Shown: in pieces, positions 51,210 through 63,900 of the stretch
Layout: every line of letters begins with the position of its first letter
Numbering within the stretch: position 1 is the stretch's first letter
NCBI RefSeq assembly: GCF_003576645.1
Contig: NC_044916.1
Location: forward strand, 1,823,989 to 1,887,988
DNA length: 64,000 bases
From: Ipomoea triloba
Lineage: Eukaryota > Streptophyta > Magnoliopsida > Solanales > Convolvulaceae
Direction: 5' to 3'
Notes under the pieces: model-generated
Told to the model about the DNA's origin: nothing
Database searches by the model: none
Seen by the model: the letters and a program-made list of their open reading frames with translations, nothing else
Position numbers and translations under genes: made by a program

Positions 51210-52988
51210 AAGTCATTTTATGGAAAAGTGGCTTTGTTTTCTTTTTGACTGGAAATCAATTTCCGTTTACCCTCATTTTCCTTCACTTACCAATTTTGTT
51301 ACCTTTTATGCGCAATTATGCTTTTGTTGTCACACTTAATCTTGTTGACAAATCTTCAGCAACTACTCGGATGAGAAATGTCAATAAATTACAATAATTG
51401 TCAAATAAAAAGTACAATCGAAATGCTTTTATACCGGTAAGGCGGTAACCTAGAAGGATGTTGACTTAGTATATTTTGTTTTGTTTTTTTTAATATATAT
51501 TTGTCAAAATCCTTTTTTATAGTGGCAACCGCAACACACCATTGCCGTCTTCATTTGTTTAAAAAAGGCAATCGGCAAACGTGTCAGCATTCACCGGTGT
51601 AAGATGATAGCCATGAAAGTCGTGACGATTTTGTATACTACATTTATAAATAAAATATTATTATAACTATACTTTATTTTACTTTGTAATATGCATATGT
51701 AACTTGACACGTAAGCTACTATGTAGAAAATTATCAATTTCTATCCCCTAAAAATAACCAAGTATTGAGGGTATATACACACAAAAATAACAAATTGTTG
51801 TGTTTACCATAACATTTTTAAAGTCTAACACTCTATTTAACTATTTTTACTTTCCAATTTTATGAGCCGTCATTAGTGAATCATTATCCAACTTCAATCC
51901 TTGTTCCATCAAAGTAAAGTAAACCCACTATATAAATGCATGTATTGTCATGTTTACATCGGATTAAATTTGTTTACTTTTATAAAGCATTGCTATTTTT
52001 CCTTTACAAAAAGTTTAATATATTAAATAATAATGTTGCAGAATGCAAAATGTCCAAGAGTGTGACATTAAATGCACTTAGATATGGTTAAAGTATCAAT
52101 TTAATCTCATATCACCATTAAACACTTAATTTTACTGTAACTTTTAAATTAATATAATCAATTTAACAAACAATAATAAAAAAAAGATTTCGATCAATTT
52201 GATCACTTCATTAATGATATTAATAACCCATCCATCTTTTTCAATATGACACATCAATGTAATAATTTATTCATTTTAACATGATTCAAGTTAATATGAA
52301 AAATACTTTTTTCTCCTCCCACATGTCCTCTCCACTCTTTCCTTTCATGGTAAGCTTTTCATTCATTAGGTATACATGAATTAGTTGATACAACGACTTA
52401 AAATTTAATTTAATTATCAATTAGATAATATATATAATGTCATGAGAGAAAAAGAGATTGGACGATGAATACAAGAGGGATATGTAGTATTACTCAAACA
52501 AATTGTATGGAGTATCAAAGTTGCAAGGTGTAAGACAATTCAGTGAATTGAACTCGCAAATAAGCATACAAGTTATTTTAGTATTTGATTTTATATAGAG
52601 AAAATGGTCAAACATGTGACATGTCATTAAACTTATCTGAAAAGTCAATTATGCCTCTAAACATTTTAAAGTTGCAAGTAGACCTATCAACATTGTATGT
52701 TGGTGCAATAAAGGCCAACAACCCGTTAGTGACATGTGATAACAAATCACTAGAGTTTCGACAACCATCCGGTGCTATTTCCGACAACAAAATAAATAGG
52801 GATCGACGACGGTTCGTCAGTTACAATTGAAGTAAATAAGGAAGGTGACTTTGGTTGCCTTCTCACATTGGAAGGCGACCCAACATCAAGCCACTCCGCC
52901 ACACCCATTCAAAGAATGAACAACTTTAGCTAACTCATGAACCATTCAGTTTGCAAGCCGATACACAAAACAAAAAGTAACACTTTCA
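51210..52988. other. AT-rich intergenic region
   Basis: The right part of the gap-spanning repeat ends near 51300. Beyond that there is no gene. Small frames at 52585-52830 and its reverse have no recognisable product. Confidence 0.5.
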
Positions 52989-52998
52989 AAGGAAGAAG

Positions 52999-53889
52999 GA
53001 GTTTTTTGCATTTTTAGTCCCACGACTATAGTGACACTTACATGATTGGTCCACAACTTTCAAACTTTGCAATTTTGGTCTATGACTATTGTTTTTGTTG
53101 CAAAAATGGTCCTTCCGGCGCCGGAAAACAAAAATCGGCGGATTTCCCGACAATTTTTCGCCGGAAAAAAAATCAACATATTTTACGTCAATTTCTCGCT
53201 GGAAAAAAATTATCCTTTCAACTAGGATTAAAATTGACATTTCTAAACAATTAATTTAAGTTAAAACAAATTCATTTCTAAAAACATATGTAGTGAATTT
53301 AATTATTTTTTATTTTGGTAAACTAATTAAACTTAAAACTAATTTATTTCTAAAAGCATACGCAGCCAAGTTAATCTTAGTAAAATTAAATACAAATTCA
53401 AAATTATTTTTACTTTTTCGTTAAAACTTAAATTATATTTACTTTTTAGCCAATTAAGTACAAATTTAAAATTATTAATACAAATTCATGATCAACAAAA
53501 AATAATATTATTAAGATTAAATTTAAACTAAAAAGTAAAAATAATATTTGAATAATTTTGCCAGTAGTAACATCTGCCAACACAAAGGGAAATTTTTAGA
53601 AATGTCAATTTTGAATAAAAAGTAAACTAAATTAATTTTTTAGAAATGTCAATTTTAATCCTACTTGAAAGGGGAATTTTTTTCTGGCGAGATATTGACG
53701 GAAAATATGTCGATTTTTTTTTCCCGACGAAAAATTGCCGGAAAATCCGCCGGTTTTTGTTTTCCGGCGCCGGAAGGACCATTTTTGCAACAAAAACAAT
53801 AGTCATGGACCAAAATTGCAAAGTTTGAAAGTCGTGGACTAATCCTACAAGTGCCACTATAGTTGTGGGACTAAAAATGCAAAAAACTC
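52999..53889. mobile_element. MULE-type TIR element, 891 bp
   Basis: Long inverted ends of over 200 bp: gagttttttgcatttttagt at each end, then gcaattttggtc and ttccggcgccggaa cores. A perfect 10-bp target duplication aaggaagaag (52989-52998 and 53890-53899) supports it. The centre (53250-53600) is AT-rich with no coding sequence; open frames in the arms are mirror images and not genes. Confidence 0.9.
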
Positions 53890-53899
53890 AAGGAAGAAG

Positions 53900-54478
53900 C
53901 AAGCATGTTAATATATACTTACTAAAATGACTACCTTATTTTTTTTAAAAAGTCAATTTTACATTTTAATAATAATTAAATAATTAAATTTACATAGTTA
54001 AATACTTAAAATTATAAAACGGGGAATGTGATTGAGTGTAAGGAATCATCTATCATGAACGATGAAAATTATGAGTTACACTAAAAAGAAAATTAAATTT
54101 ATACTTTGTTTATTTTGTTATAAGACAACAAGGGTGTTAATGAGAGCGAGTTTGAATTTTCAACCTCTTTTAAAAGATAAGATTGTATAACTACCAATGC
54201 CAATCAAGTTGGTTAATTTAAATATTGTGTATAACTAAATTACTTATGTGTATTTTCCTTATCCTTAGAAATATATAAGTTTGAACAAAAAGAAGAAGAA
54301 AATAAAAGGATGGAACGCACCAGCTGAAAATAGTCTCGACAACATCCAAAAATTCCCCAGTGGAAGATCCTCCGGTATCTTCCTCAATCAACTCCCACAG
54401 TCTCCTGCGGCGGCGATTTACCTCTTCCCACCCCCTCTTCGTCTCTTTCCGTATCTGCTCAGTGCTCAATTCTTCATC
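53900..54478. other. Promoter and leader of HISN1
   Basis: AT-rich to 54280, then a GC-richer pyrimidine-rich leader up to the ATG at 54479. The frame is open upstream from 54281, but the residues there look like translated leader, not protein. Confidence 0.55.
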
Positions 54479-57400
54479 ATGGCGGTGATGCAGACTCTTT
54501 TCCTTCAATGCTCTTCATCCATCTCGCCTCTCTCGACTTCTCTGTCTTCTTCATTTTCCGCTTCAGCTCCTGCGAATGCCTGGAAATCTTCAATTAAATT
54601 CACCGTCATGTGCTGCTCCGAGGCGTCGCCGGTTACCGTGGTGAACGGAAACGTCGAGAGGCGATCTGCTGAACGGAGTGAGGTTCGCCTTGGCTTGCCT
54701 AGCAAAGGTCGAATGGCCTCCGATACTCTCGATCTTCTCAAGGTATATATACTCGTGCGCGCTTGTATTTTCATCTGAATTGACCTTTAATCCTTATCGT
54801 TAAATCTGTTTTCCTTTTGTTTTGGTGCTTTTGGCGATGACAGGACTGCCAACTGTCAGTGAGGCAAGTGAATCCAAGGCAGTACGTTGCCGAGATTCCT
54901 CAGGTGCTCTAGTCATTTCCTCTTCTATGATTTAATTTTGTTCCTACATTGCATTGGATTTAAGCGGTTGATTCCTTGTTTTTGATGTTTGAGTTTCTAG
55001 TTACTGGGAGCATTGAGCTGGTTCAGGAAATTCATTCTTGCAGTTGTATTTTCATTTTTATAAATGTATTTAAAAATTTCGAAGCTCTGCTGCAAGTAAT
55101 AAGCAAACTGCATTTATACAAAATTGGCTTCTTGATGCTATCAACAAGTAGGATTTATCACCTAAGGAAGCAATTAAGACTATTAAGTATGAGGTATATG
55201 ACCATCAATTCAAAGTAGGTGAATTAATGATGCCTTTATGGTAGAATCATGCTTGTCTGGCCAAAAAAGGCACACATGCTGCTTTTAAAGGTACAATAAA
55301 TTCAGTGCTATTCCTCCTGAGTTTCGTTGATTGTTTTCTTTGTCACAACCTCCCATTTAATTTGATTAGTTTGTCAACTTAAAATTTAGTTTACACTTTC
55401 ATTGTTGGAATATGGGTTGAAGTTATGTGTGTTTGCTGTTTCAGTATGCTTAAAGCTTACCTTTGGATTTTATGCATAAGCAATTTGATTTTGTAATGTT
55501 ATTAGATTTCATTAATTAAGATGACTGGATTCACACTAGTCAGTGCTGGAGTAAACTTAGATCCCTGATAATCTTATCCACTGCATCTAATTAGGACAGT
55601 AGGAATTCTTAAAATTTCCATTAGTTGTTCAGTGTCACAAATGTTTTGACAAGTTGAATACTGTGAGCAGACATAGATTATTGAGATATCTGTACAACAA
55701 TTTTGTACGTACTTTGTTGCATTATAATCATTAAAAATATTTCTTGCACCCCCTCTCCATTCTCAGCTATTAGCTTTGCTACCTTTCCAGTGTCTTTTGT
55801 CCCTTTCTAAATTGCTCTACCATTAGAAACACTCTTAGTTTTCAAGTATGAAGATGAACTTAACTTTTCATAATGCAGGGAGAAAAGTTCAATTGTGCTT
55901 TGATCACACTTCTATGATTTTATATATTTTCTTAAAAAATCAGTACTGCCTTCTACTTATTTAAAAGAACATATAAATAAAAGCCTACTCCTCTATGTGA
56001 TGGTTCACTGTTTAGATTTATTACTTGGAAGTGTTGTGTTTATTGCTGGCCATGACTTCCTTGAGTGTCTTTGCAGCTCCAAAATTTAGAAGTTTGGTTT
56101 CAACGGCCAAAAGATGTTGTGCGGAAGTTGGTTTCTGGGGATCTAGACCTTGGTATTGTTGGTCTGGACACAGTTTATGAATATGGACAAGTAAGTTCTG
56201 AATATCAAGAATGATTGGATTATCTTTTTCTTGAGTAAGGCAGTGTAGCTAGAGCGGAGAAATGTAAATCTGTACTAGTTTAATGCTGTAACAGAAAAAT
56301 AATGATTCTTTTGTCCTTCAATCTGTTTTCTTCACAGGATTTTTTGAGCAATGTTACTGACTCGAATAGTTAAATAATTGCACACTTGAAATTGTGTATA
56401 TATCCATGTTGTCTGGAGAATTGTACACTTGATTAAGACATTTGGCATGCTATGTATTTGATAAAGTTATCACAGTTTCATATGGTCACTATACCGATGT
56501 TTCCTTAGCTATATAATTATATTTGTTTTAATCAATGAAGAGAGCACAAGAGTCAACTGATCATGATTTCTCTGTCCATTCTAATTCATTTTCTGCAGTT
56601 TAGTAGAATTGCTATGTTCTTTGCTGACTATTTGATTTTCTCTTGGCAGGGGAATGAAGATCTCATTATTGTTCATGATGCTCTCGATTATGGTGATTGT
56701 CGATTATCTCTGGCTGTAAGTAATGACAAACTCTTTATTATACCAAAACATGCTAATTCTGTCATGTTATGCTCATAATCATATCACCATAAGGCTATTC
56801 TGATAAAGATGTGGAACTGTATATAATATATGTGCGTGTATCTGCAGATTCCAAAGTATGGAATTTTTGAGAATATAAACTCATTGAAGGAGCTAGCGGA
56901 AATGCCACATTGGACACCTGAGAGACCCTTGAGAGTAGCTACAGGATTCACATATGTATGGTGTACTAGCCTTGTGCAATGTGACATTTTCCTCTTCTTT
57001 TCTTTATTTGTTTATTACAATAATCATTGTTGTTGCTGTCATCATTATTAGTTTTTCAATTTCTTGAAATTTAATATTCCCGATTTCTTTCACAGATGGG
57101 ACCTAAGTTTATGAATGACAATGGATTGAAACATGTTACCTTTTCAACTGCGGATGGAGCACTGGAGGCAGCTCCAGCAGTAAGAACAAATATAAATATT
57201 GAGTTAATCTTATGACATAATTTCTCTTTCAATTTCTTTTGAGTATGGATCAACATTTTTTTTAAAAAAATTCTACTGTTGTTTCCTCATTTCTTTATAA
57301 TTTAGATGGGGATAGCTGATGCAATTGTGGACCTTGTGAGTAGTGGAACAACATTGAGAGAGAACAATCTGAAAGAGATTGCAGGTGGAATCATCTTACA

Positions 57401-58679
57401 AAGTCAGGTAATTCATCTGGCTCTGATGTTTTGAAAGTATACATAATTGAGTGCAATGACCTTTGAGCCTATGTTTCCTGCACAGGCTGTCCTTGTTGCT
57501 AGTAGGAAATCATTGACTCAGCGTAAGGGTGCACTAGATATAACACATGAAATGCTTGAAAGGCTGGAGGCACATTTACGGGCTACTGGTCAATTCACGG
57601 TGTGTATAATTTCCCCCTTCTTTTTGTTTACTAGCTCTTGAAACTTTTGGTTCTAATACATTTATACATCGCATGGTAGGTAGTAGCCAACATGAGGGGA
57701 AGCTCTGCAGAGGAAGTGGCTGAGCGTGTATTGAGCCAACCTTCATTAGCAGGGTTGCAGGTATCCCTAACTGGACTAGTGTGTTACTGAAGAGTTTAAT
57801 ATCTTACTGAGTAAAAAATTACCTACCAGCCTTGCACACAGTGATACAAACCGTTATGACCACACTGCATAAATTGATTATTGCTAGACACTCCAACTAA
57901 CTTAGATGTGCCTTGCTTTTGTAAACATAGGGACCTACAGTAAGTCCGGTGTTTTGCAAACGGGATGGTCGAGTAACGGCAGATTACTATGCAATTGTCA
58001 TATGCGTACCTAAAAAAGCATTGTACAAGTCTGTGCAGCAGCTGAGGGCGGTGAGACTCATACACCACATATTGTTATATACTTGTAATCAAATTAACCG
58101 TCATATATATTGTAGCTTCTCTGTCCGAAACAAGTACAGGGTGATTGGGGATTGGTCTCTTGAAATAGTTGTATTGCTTAAATTAATAGATCAATTGCTT
58201 GTTAATTGGTGCCCTGTTGGCAATGTCTATGGCAATAGGAAGCTTTCTTGTGATTTCAATACACTTGTGTTAGTCTCATTATTATATTGCCTCACTAGAA
58301 ATTTCAGAGTTTTGGATTGTTTTATTTAGAATTTCCGTGGCTCTACCAGCCTATTGGCTTTGGGGTTTACTTGAATGAAGGAAATATAAGAAAGGTTGGA
58401 CAAGTAATGTATATTAAACTGAGATCTTGTGCCTCTAATGTTAAGAGGAGAATTCATTTGACCAATTTAGATACCTCACACGTGTGCTAGCTATTTGTGC
58501 ATGTGGCTTCCCTCTAAATTTGTACTCCAAAAGTCTTACATTTTCATATCTTTGTAGCTCATTAATTGTTTTCTTGTGCACAGATTGGAGGCAGTGGTGT
58601 TCTGATTTCCCCATTGACCTACATTTTTGACGAAGAAACTCCTAGATGGCGTCAGCTTCTCTCCACCTTGGGCCTTTAA
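54479..58679 (+). CDS. HISN1: ATP phosphoribosyltransferase, chloroplastic (HISN1)
   Basis: First enzyme of histidine synthesis: ATP + PRPP to phosphoribosyl-ATP, in the plastid, feedback-inhibited by His. Eleven exons: 54479-54742, 54844-54903, 56077-56190, 56650-56715, 56848-56955, 57096-57179, 57306-57407, 57486-57599, 57680-57760, 57931-58050 and 58584-58679, giving 402 aa; every exon is a whole number of codons. Residues 1 to about 55 are Ser-rich, a transit peptide. Catalytic blocks: [10 protein letters not shown] (about 70-79), [13 protein letters not shown] (129-141), VATGFTYMGPKFM, and the PRPP loop [14 protein letters not shown] (241-254). The C-terminal third, with VLVASRKSL and [19 protein letters not shown], is the long-form regulatory domain that binds histidine. 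Arabidopsis counterpart At1g58080 by memory. Intact. Confidence 0.96.
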
Positions 58680-59681
58680 GTGTTTCATTATGTGCTCTGA
58701 AAGGTTTTCTGCATTATCAAGTGCATTATTAGAGCCGCCCGAATACCCCAACATTCATGTCTCGATTGGATGCACCTACATAGGAATAACTTTAGGAGCT
58801 GGATTCTTTTGGTACCCGTTTGCTGTATTTTTTTTATCGGTTTGCTTATCTATTTGCAACAAGTTTTCAGGCCAACTTTGGGCTTTAAGTTGATAGCCAC
58901 TTCATTAAGTTATAAGTTATTTCTTCTAGACTTCCAGTAGCTTAGTTTCACTTGAAAGAACTGTTAGATTCATTGTTGCTTGTGTTGCATACTTGCACCT
59001 CAGTAGTCACTCCACTTCTATCTACTAGTCCCCTGAAGAACTTCTGCAGACTCTGTTTCTAGATTAAAAGGAAAATGCTTCTTTTGTATTGGTTCGCTTT
59101 TGAAAATTTATCTGGTAATCTAAGCAAAAATTATTTAGAATTAATACTCTATATTTCCGGAAAAATAAAAAATAAAAACTCTAGTGGCAACCACCCAACT
59201 TGCCTAGCAGATCCATGAAGAGCACGGGACGAACGAATTATACTAAGTACTAACTCGCTTGTTTTTGTATTGTTTGTTTGTTTGTTTTTTTTTTTTTTTT
59301 GAAACTTGAGAAAAATATTGTCTTTGCAGTTGGACCTGTTTCTTTTTTATTCTCTCATCTTTTATTTAAATAGTAAAAAGTCTTTCAAAAAGTTCTCAAT
59401 GAAATGCTATAAGAGTTTTTGACTAAGAATTACACATATAGCATTCAATAATTCCATATGGAAGCTAACTCATGCATAGACAAAGATGTTAGTCCATGAA
59501 TTTTGGAACATCGGACTTACGTCAAGTACCTTTTGCTAATGTTAGTAGCATTATTATGCTCGAATTTTTATAAATTTTCTTGTTTTCATTTTCGCTTATG
59601 AAAATGTAATATTATCAATTGTTATACCATAGATCATGATACAAATTGTACATTTAGTTAACACATTCTGTACCTAAATTA
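58680..59681. other. 3' flank of HISN1 and intergenic
   Basis: 58680-59090 is likely 3' UTR. A T run lies at 59282-59301. The remainder is AT-rich with no recognised gene. Confidence 0.5.
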
Positions 59682-59691
59682 ACAGTTTCTC

Positions 59692-60440
59692 AATCGTTAT
59701 ACCCTGCACCACGGTGCACATAGCAATGTGCACCACGTACGTAAAACGACGTCGTTTCGGTGTTAGTGGACGCGGACGCGAATGACTCCAGGGAATTCAT
59801 TATCTATAATACATATAATCATTATCTTGCTTAGAATACACAGAATGTTTGCCTTATCTATAATACATATAATCATTATCTTGCCTAGAATACACAGAAT
59901 GTTTGCCTAGAATACACAGAATATTGACACAAAGTACACAGATGTTAGTTGACGCGGACGCCGACGCGAATGATTCTAGGGAATTCATTATCTATAATAC
60001 ACATCATCATTATATAAAATATACAGAACGTTTGCCTAGAATACACAGAATGTTTGCCCAGAATACACAGAATATTGACACAAAATATACAGAACTCATC
60101 CTCCTAACATTCGAATGCACAAACACATCACAACCTGTGTTAATAACATGAATACACAGAATATTGACACAAAATACACAGAACTCATCATCCTAAACAT
60201 TCGAATGCACAAACACATCACAACATGTGTTACTAACATGAATACACATAACGGTTACCTAGAATACACAGAATGATTGCTTGGAATACACAGAATATTA
60301 ACATAAATACAGAGACCGGCTGAAACGGGAAACGTGATTTCCAAAAAAAACGGACGATTAGTCTACAATGCTCAAAACGACGTCGTTTAAGTACGTGGTG
60401 CACATTGCTATGTGCACCGTGGTGCACCGTATAATTTGCC
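59692..60440. mobile_element. MULE-type TIR element, 749 bp, with internal tandem repeats
   Basis: Inverted ends of about 65 bp: the left contains gcaccacggtgcacatagca and aaacgacgtcgttt, the right is the reverse. A perfect 10-bp target duplication acagtttctc (59682-59691 and 60441-60450) is present. The interior is built from repeats of gaatacacagaatgtttgcc, gaatattgacacaaaata and cattcgaatgcacaaacaca. No transposase is seen. Outer ends (aattatac, ggtgcacc) resemble those of the smaller MITEs at 7853 and 26256. Confidence 0.92.
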
Positions 60441-60450
60441 ACAGTTTCTC

Positions 60451-60845
60451 TACATGTAAATAAATAATTTGATAATTGTTGACACATAATATAATAGCTA
60501 CATGCAGGTACAAAATGTGTGATAAAATACAGAATCTAAAAATTATTTTTAAATTAAGGTCTATAATGCAATATAAACCTTGTTCTATGTTATAATTTGC
60601 CTAAAACTATAAGTTCCCGAATAGTACTTGGGCCACTACACAAGTCATATTGGGTCAAGTCTCAAACACATTATACGGGATTGGACCGGCCCTATTATAT
60701 ACGGTCCATCACTAACTGTACCTACGCCGATCGCACCGTCGTCGTCGACTCGTCGGTAAAATCTCCGGCCACCATTTCAGTCGCCACTCTCTAGTCAATA
60801 CACGCAACTTCATTGCGGAGATATCAGTCTGCAAAATTCCTCGTG

Positions 60846-60903
<58 letters not shown>

Positions 60904-60934
60904 AGCAGTCGACTAATACGCATTCGGATACGAA
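60451..60934 (+). promoter_or_regulatory. Promoter/leader of the DExH7-like gene
   Basis: The stretch between the TIR element and the ATG. 60600-60790 is GC-richer. A (CA)n(TA)n microsatellite at 60849-60903 ends about 30 bp before the ATG and is almost certainly transcribed in the 5' UTR, so its length could vary between individuals. Confidence 0.6.
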
Positions 60935-63900
60935 ATGGCTCCGAAGAAGAAGCAGCAACAGCAAAAGCAGAAGCAGAAAGCTTCCTCATCATCTTCGTCC
61001 AAAGGCAAGGCTCCGTCGTCGACCGGTCCGAAGCTGCAGATATCGGCCGAGAACGAGAGCCGGTTGCGGCGGCTGTTACTGAACTCCGGCCGGTCTACAG
61101 CTCCTGCTCCGGTTGATGATTCACTCTCCCAGGCGCAGAAGGCCAAAAAGCTTCGCTCCATTTACGAGAAGCTATCTTGTGAAGGCTTTAAGGATGATCA
61201 AATCGAACGCGTTCTCTCCGCTCTCAAGGTGCAATTCTCCTTTTCAATTACATTATTATTATACTATTATACTATTATTACTATATAGACACATACATGA
61301 CTATGAGTCTCTAAATATTGCATTGTATGCTATCATTAATCGTATATGAGGCAAACTATCCATTTTATGACCTCTTCAACTTAATCTTTTAATGCAACTT
61401 CAAGCATGCTATATGGACTGATTTCAGTGACAATTTATAGTTCCTATGTGATTATGGTTCTTATCTTACAAAACTTGAAATAGAGGTTGAACCTTTCTGG
61501 CTATAATTTTAATTTCAATAACAAGTTCACTGAAGATTTGTTGTATTTGTACAACAAAGGATGGTGCAACATATGAGGCTGCTCTAGATTGGCTATGCTT
61601 AAATTTGTCTGGTGATGAGCTTCCACTGAAATTTGCTGGTGGCACTTTGCACTCAAATGAAGGTAATACACGAATTTTGCTTTGGATTTGATGTTCTGGA
61701 TCTACGTTGATAAAAAAAAAGTGGAGTTAAAGCATGCTTAATGCATATCACAACAGGTTCTGTTGGCATCATATCAACTGCACGAGAAGATTGGGTTCCT
61801 TCCACAGATTCATCAGCTGCAGGAACAAGGGAGGAAATATCAGAGGCTTTCATAACAACTAAGGAGCAAAGGGTTAATGAAACTCTTGATTCCGTTGAGC
61901 GTTCTCAAGCAGATTGGATCCGGCGGTATATGGAACAACAAGAAGAGGTATTATCATTGGTCTATTTTAATGAGAAAAGGCACAAAAAGTTGGATTTTTG
62001 CTAGAGAATACACAAGACTATTTATTTCCTAATTCTCTTTTATTTGTTCTTGGTTATTCATCATTCCTTTCTAACTTTGTGCTGCTTTCTTTATCTTTAT
62101 CATGCAGGATGAATCTGAATCTGAATCTGGCCTGTTTGCTGATGCTTCCTCAAAACAGGTACTTGTCAATCTAAATGGTTTCATGTTATTACATGTTGAG
62201 GGTAGCCTCTGAATTACCTTATTTAGTCATGATGAGATTGAGAGCTATTCTGTCATTGACTTATTCTTTGTGTTATTGGGTATGGTACCAAGGTTACAAT
62301 AGTGTCTCTTGATTGTGCTGGTTGTGGCATAGTGTAAGAGTGTTCATAAATGTGACATTTTTGTGAATTGCAATTTATAATGCTTACTTCATTGGTAGCA
62401 TTTTCTTCTCTTCTTTCTATATATTCTTAGAGAACTCTTCTCGTAGCTATATTATTCAGAGTTGATATTTGTGATGTGCACTAGTCAAAATATTTTGGTC
62501 CTGTATATCTCATAGTAAATGTATCCCTGTAGAATTTCTGAATTTTCTATCGAACTCTCTGTTACCCCAAGACTAGGACTTTGTCTCAAAATGTCAAATC
62601 CAATCTTCTTGCTTGGGTTTAGTTATATATGACTTTTACTTTTTATCTTTTGATTTTGAAACTCTAGTTAGCCTGGCAACCTTAATGTTTATGCTAGCAT
62701 TTCCTCTGTTCTATAATATTATGGAATGGGCACTCAACTAAGACTTTCTATCAATTTCTCAGTATATGTTACGCTTTCTTTGTCAATAGAGTCTACAATC
62801 AAGGCGTAGTCATGAAACTATTGTACAAGAGTTTCATACTGCAAGGCTGGAAGCTATTCGTGCAAAAGAGACTGGTGACAAGAAAGGCCAAGAGCAAGCA
62901 AGCAGAACTATCCGCAAAATCAAGCAGGAGATATCTGCCCTGGGTAACAAAATTCTGCCTATTACAATCTGATACTCCATATTTCCTTTGAGCTGCTTAC
63001 TAAGTGTGGTTAACATGATTCAGGATTGTCAGATGCTATCCTGGAATCTGGATATGAAAGTTTTCCCCACCAGGCTCTGCAGGACTTGTCTTGCCCTTCC
63101 ATGTCTTCTGAGAACTTAGAAGCTGATGTTGTTACTTTACAAAATGGAGAAGATTGTATAACTTCCAGTCTCCATGAGTGGGAGTTAAATGTGGATAAAA
63201 AGGTGGCTGGGTTGTCTTCTGAAGAGGACTCTGTGAGTGTCTCCATACCTGAAAAGACTGAATCAGAAGGAGAATCAGGAGATGTAGAACTTGGTAATTT
63301 TCTCTTTGAAGAGGCCTCAGCTGCTGAGTTGCCTGCTGAAGCTTTGGAACGGCAGAAAAAAGAGAAGCTGAGAGAACTGTTGAGTGAGAAAAACTTAGAG
63401 AAGCTAGAAGGTATATGGAAGAAGGTAAATACTGCTGAGTGTGATGAGCTTGTTCTTCTAATACTTATTTCAAGGCAGACGGAACATAAAGTAGTTGCTG
63501 CATGATGACTTTTAGCTTAGCTCAAACTGCCTTCTATCTACTCTAATTTATTTTATTTTCTTTTATTTATTTATATTTTCTTGTTGGTGTTGTGTGCTTT
63601 TGTGTGTGGATTCAAAGCCTTTGTCCTAATAATAGGAGTCAAACCAACTAACCTCAATTAAACCTGTTGCTTACTGATCCTACAACACATATATTGCCTT
63701 GCTTGAATTTTGAAATCCCCTCCTTTCTCCTTGAATTTATGTATATGTTCTTGCATTCCTTTTTTCATTTATAATGTTTATAATTTTAAACATTACTACA
63801 GGGAGATCCACAAAAGATTCCAAAGGCTTTTCTACACCAGCTTTGCCAGAAATCAGGTTGGGATGCACCAAAATATACTAAAGCACTTGGAAAAAGAAAT

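Noticed and set aside
50917..51339. Open frame crossing the assembly gap
   Set aside because: Most of it is undetermined bases and homopolymer; no known product.
53042..53857. Several frames on both strands with matching residues
   Set aside because: They are mirror copies in the inverted arms of a TIR element.
54281..54478. Upstream extension of HISN1 from 54281
   Set aside because: The residues are Lys- and Pro-rich leader translation; the plastid-targeting sequence begins well at 54479.
60813..61082. Frame with His-Thr repeats
   Set aside because: Translation of the CA/TA microsatellite and an out-of-frame reading of the DExH7 first exon.
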